Source: an uncultured bacterium (GTDB lineage Bacteria > Patescibacteriota > Minisyncoccia > SW-4-49-11). Taken from it: a stretch of DNA of 7,183 bases. Below are positions 6,076 through 7,183 of the stretch, one piece after another (the stretch's first letter is position 1; each line of letters opens with the position of its first letter). The notes under the pieces were generated by a model. It did no database searches and had not been told where the DNA came from. It saw nothing but the letters and a program-made list of their open reading frames with translations. The stretch covers positions 1 to 7,183 of the forward strand of contig CAJXTH010000036.1 of assembly GCA_913060955.1 (NCBI GenBank), given 5' to 3'. The translations under genes were made by a program, and so were the position numbers.

Positions 6076-7017
6076 TTATGAATTTATACCCTTCTCTACC
6101 GACTTCTTTTTCTTTCGTTTCTTAATCTCAGTTTTTTTCCCTGGCAATGGCTTGATCAAATCTTCGTCAGGCACAACATCATCTCGATGCTTCTTGAACC
6201 GTTTTCCGATTCGTGGACCAAATGACTCCTGAGGAGCATCTTTCCGTGTATCCCTCGGAAGAATAAACGTAAACGTAGATCCCTTTCCAACCCCCTTAGA
6301 ATATCCAGTCAGGTCACCTCCATGCTTCTGCATGATCATCTTGGCCAAATACAGCCCAAGACCAGAACCATTCGGATTGATCGTAGAAGACTTCTTGCCC
6401 CGCTCAAACTTGTTCCAGACTCGTTTAAATTCAGCTCGAGAAATTCCCACCCCGTTATCTCGAATCACCAGATGAAACACCGTCTTTCGCGAAGCATCAA
6501 TCGTCACCCAGACCTTTCCTCCTCCATAATAAATAGCGTTATCAAAGATATTATTAAATGCCTCCCGCAGCTTGGGCAAGTCTACAAAAGCCTTGAAGTC
6601 ATCTCCCTTTGTCTTAATCTTTACCTCGGTTTTCCTATCCTCAATCAAAGCTTTTTTATCTTCCAAAACCTTGTCCACAAACTTCCGAAGATCGACATCA
6701 TCCTTGATATTAATTCCGAATTTTCCGACATTGATATCATTGGCCGCCAATAGATCATTAATAATCTCATTGAGATTCGAAGCACTAATTCGAACCTTGT
6801 TCAGATCCGTCTCAGCCGCAGCATTGATTTCAAATGCCTTCGACTTCTCCACTGTCATATCTGTAAGGTATCCAATAATAACAGTAAGCGGAGTCCTGAA
6901 CTGATGCGAAGCATTCCGAAGAAAGTCTGTCTTATCTTGGAGAAGTTTATCCAACTGCTCTTTTTGACTATCTAAAAACAACTGTCTTTTTGCTCCTAAA
7001 TAGGCCTCTCGTACCAA
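6076..7017 (-). CDS. Sensor histidine kinase, single-pass, 5' end frameshifted or start uncertain
   Basis: The open frame from a TTG at 7017 encodes 313 residues carrying a full kinase core. A helical lead-in (10-35) precedes the H-box SHQFRTP with His38. HATPase_c has the N-box NIFDNA (156-161), G1 DNGVGI (187-192), F-box phenylalanine near 204 and G2 GSGLGL (217-222). A tail of about 60 residues follows (254-313). It is very basic, with KKRKKKK near 299-305, and is absent from the other two kinases. The TTG is a poor start with no ribosome site. In the same frame just upstream lie 17 codons encoding a strongly hydrophobic helix (7018-7068), bounded by a TAG at 7071-7069. The natural protein therefore probably contains that membrane helix and begins at the ATG at 7141 in another frame. 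No sensor domain is visible, and no regulator is adjacent. It probably forms an operon with the DUF3800 gene 9 bases downstream. Confidence 0.85.
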   Translation of the reverse strand: MVREAYLGAKRQLFLDSQKEQLDKLLQDKTDFLRNASHQFRTPLTVIIGYLTDMTVEKSKAFEINAAAETDLNKVRISASNLNEIINDLLAANDINVGKFGINIKDDVDLRKFVDKVLEDKKALIEDRKTEVKIKTKGDDFKAFVDLPKLREAFNNIFDNAIYYGGGKVWVTIDASRKTVFHLVIRDNGVGISRAEFKRVWNKFERGKKSSTINPNGSGLGLYLAKMIMQKHGGDLTGYSKGVGKGSTFTFILPRDTRKDAPQESFGPRIGKRFKKHRDDVVPDEDLIKPLPGKKTEIKKRKKKKSVEKGINS

Positions 7018-7141
7018 AAAGATGATTAAAAATGTGAATACTATGAATAATATAATATTTAGAATAATCTATATATTGAACCAATACAGCTTTCTGTGGT
7101 TCTTCTTCCGATTTTGGTATATTATTATTTTCAGATGACAT
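7018..7141 (-). pseudogene. Frameshifted 5' end of the kinase: hydrophilic N-terminus plus membrane helix
   Basis: An ATG at 7141-7139, two codons after an in-frame TAA, opens a frame starting MSSENNNIPKSEEE that continues through VLVQYIDYSKYY. It runs out of frame to a stop at 6970-6968. The kinase frame, one base offset, encodes IILNIILFIVFTFLIIF just after a TAG at 7071-7069. Joining the two by dropping one base somewhere around 7045-7068 would give one protein: a polar N-terminus of about 30 residues, one membrane helix and the kinase core. Possible causes are a sequencing or assembly error in this very AT-rich stretch, a true inactivating mutation, or less likely recoding; no classical +1 slippery site with a stop codon is seen. 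Confidence 0.55.
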
Positions 7142-7146
7142 GGTTT

Positions 7147-7152
7147 ATATTA
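7147..7152 (-). promoter_or_regulatory. Possible -10 box for a leaderless kinase/DUF3800 transcript
   Basis: TAATAT (7152-7147 on the minus strand) ends 5 bases before the ATG at 7141. Transcription would then start at or next to the ATG, making the mRNA leaderless. The -35 region at the right distance reads TTACTT, a weak match. AT-rich sequence yields such hexamers easily, so this is tentative. Confidence 0.25.
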
Positions 7153-7183
7153 CATTAATGAAAATTAAGAAGTAAATTTATAA

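Noticed and set aside
6322..6904. Plus-strand open frames opposite the third kinase
   Set aside because: They are the complement of the HisKA and HATPase_c coding sequence, with no independent start signals or domains.
18..7141. Recoded UGA (as in Gracilibacteria/Absconditabacteria)
   Set aside because: All genes are open under the standard code with no in-frame UGA to explain. Absence of UGA stops among five genes is too few to mean anything.

Overview
This 7.2 kb window is bacterial and every convincing gene lies on the minus strand. It holds three HisKA-type sensor histidine kinases, one ABC-F ATPase and one DUF3800 protein. All stops in use are TAA or TAG and no gene needs UGA as a sense codon, so the standard bacterial code fits. 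GC is roughly 43-46% in the parts of the kinase and ABC-F genes I counted. Arginine is mostly CGA in the kinase gene I tallied, and no start has a clear Shine-Dalgarno sequence. These traits and the style of the kinases would suit a Patescibacteria/CPR-like bacterium, but nothing here (no rRNA or marker gene) proves it. I treat the taxonomy as a weak inference.

Layout in the direction of transcription, right to left. (1) 7141-5302: a single-pass kinase whose 5' end appears frameshifted, then 9 bases later a DUF3800 gene. The DUF3800 gene is clearly more AT-rich (about 33% GC by hand count, against about 46% in the counted part of the kinase) and uses different arginine codons, which suggests it was acquired. 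(2) 5301-5122: a 180-base spacer. It holds a good minus-strand promoter for the ABC-F gene and, unexpectedly, a near-consensus plus-strand promoter that runs straight into a GC-rich hairpin with a T-tract. (3) 5121-3523: the ABC-F ATPase, probably a ribosome-associated translation factor or antibiotic-protection protein. (4) 3522-3291: a spacer holding the ABC-F terminator, which is built from one arm of a 70-base inverted-repeat element of the 'GTCATTCC...GGAATGAC' type. It also holds a degenerate second repeat and a well-spaced promoter with a perfect 10-base palindrome between its -35 and -10 boxes. (5) 3290-18: two histidine kinases in tandem, 6 bases apart, with the same architecture (a putative 7TM sensor, two more membrane helices, HisKA, HATPase_c). 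A possible further gene overlaps the end of the second kinase and leaves the window.

The three kinases share an H-box in which the usual acidic residue after the phospho-accepting histidine is glutamine (HQ[LF]RTP). No response regulator is complete in the window, so their partners are unknown. I see no clear evidence of a complete new multi-gene system. The least explained items are the kinase/DUF3800 pair and the miniature plus-strand transcription unit.
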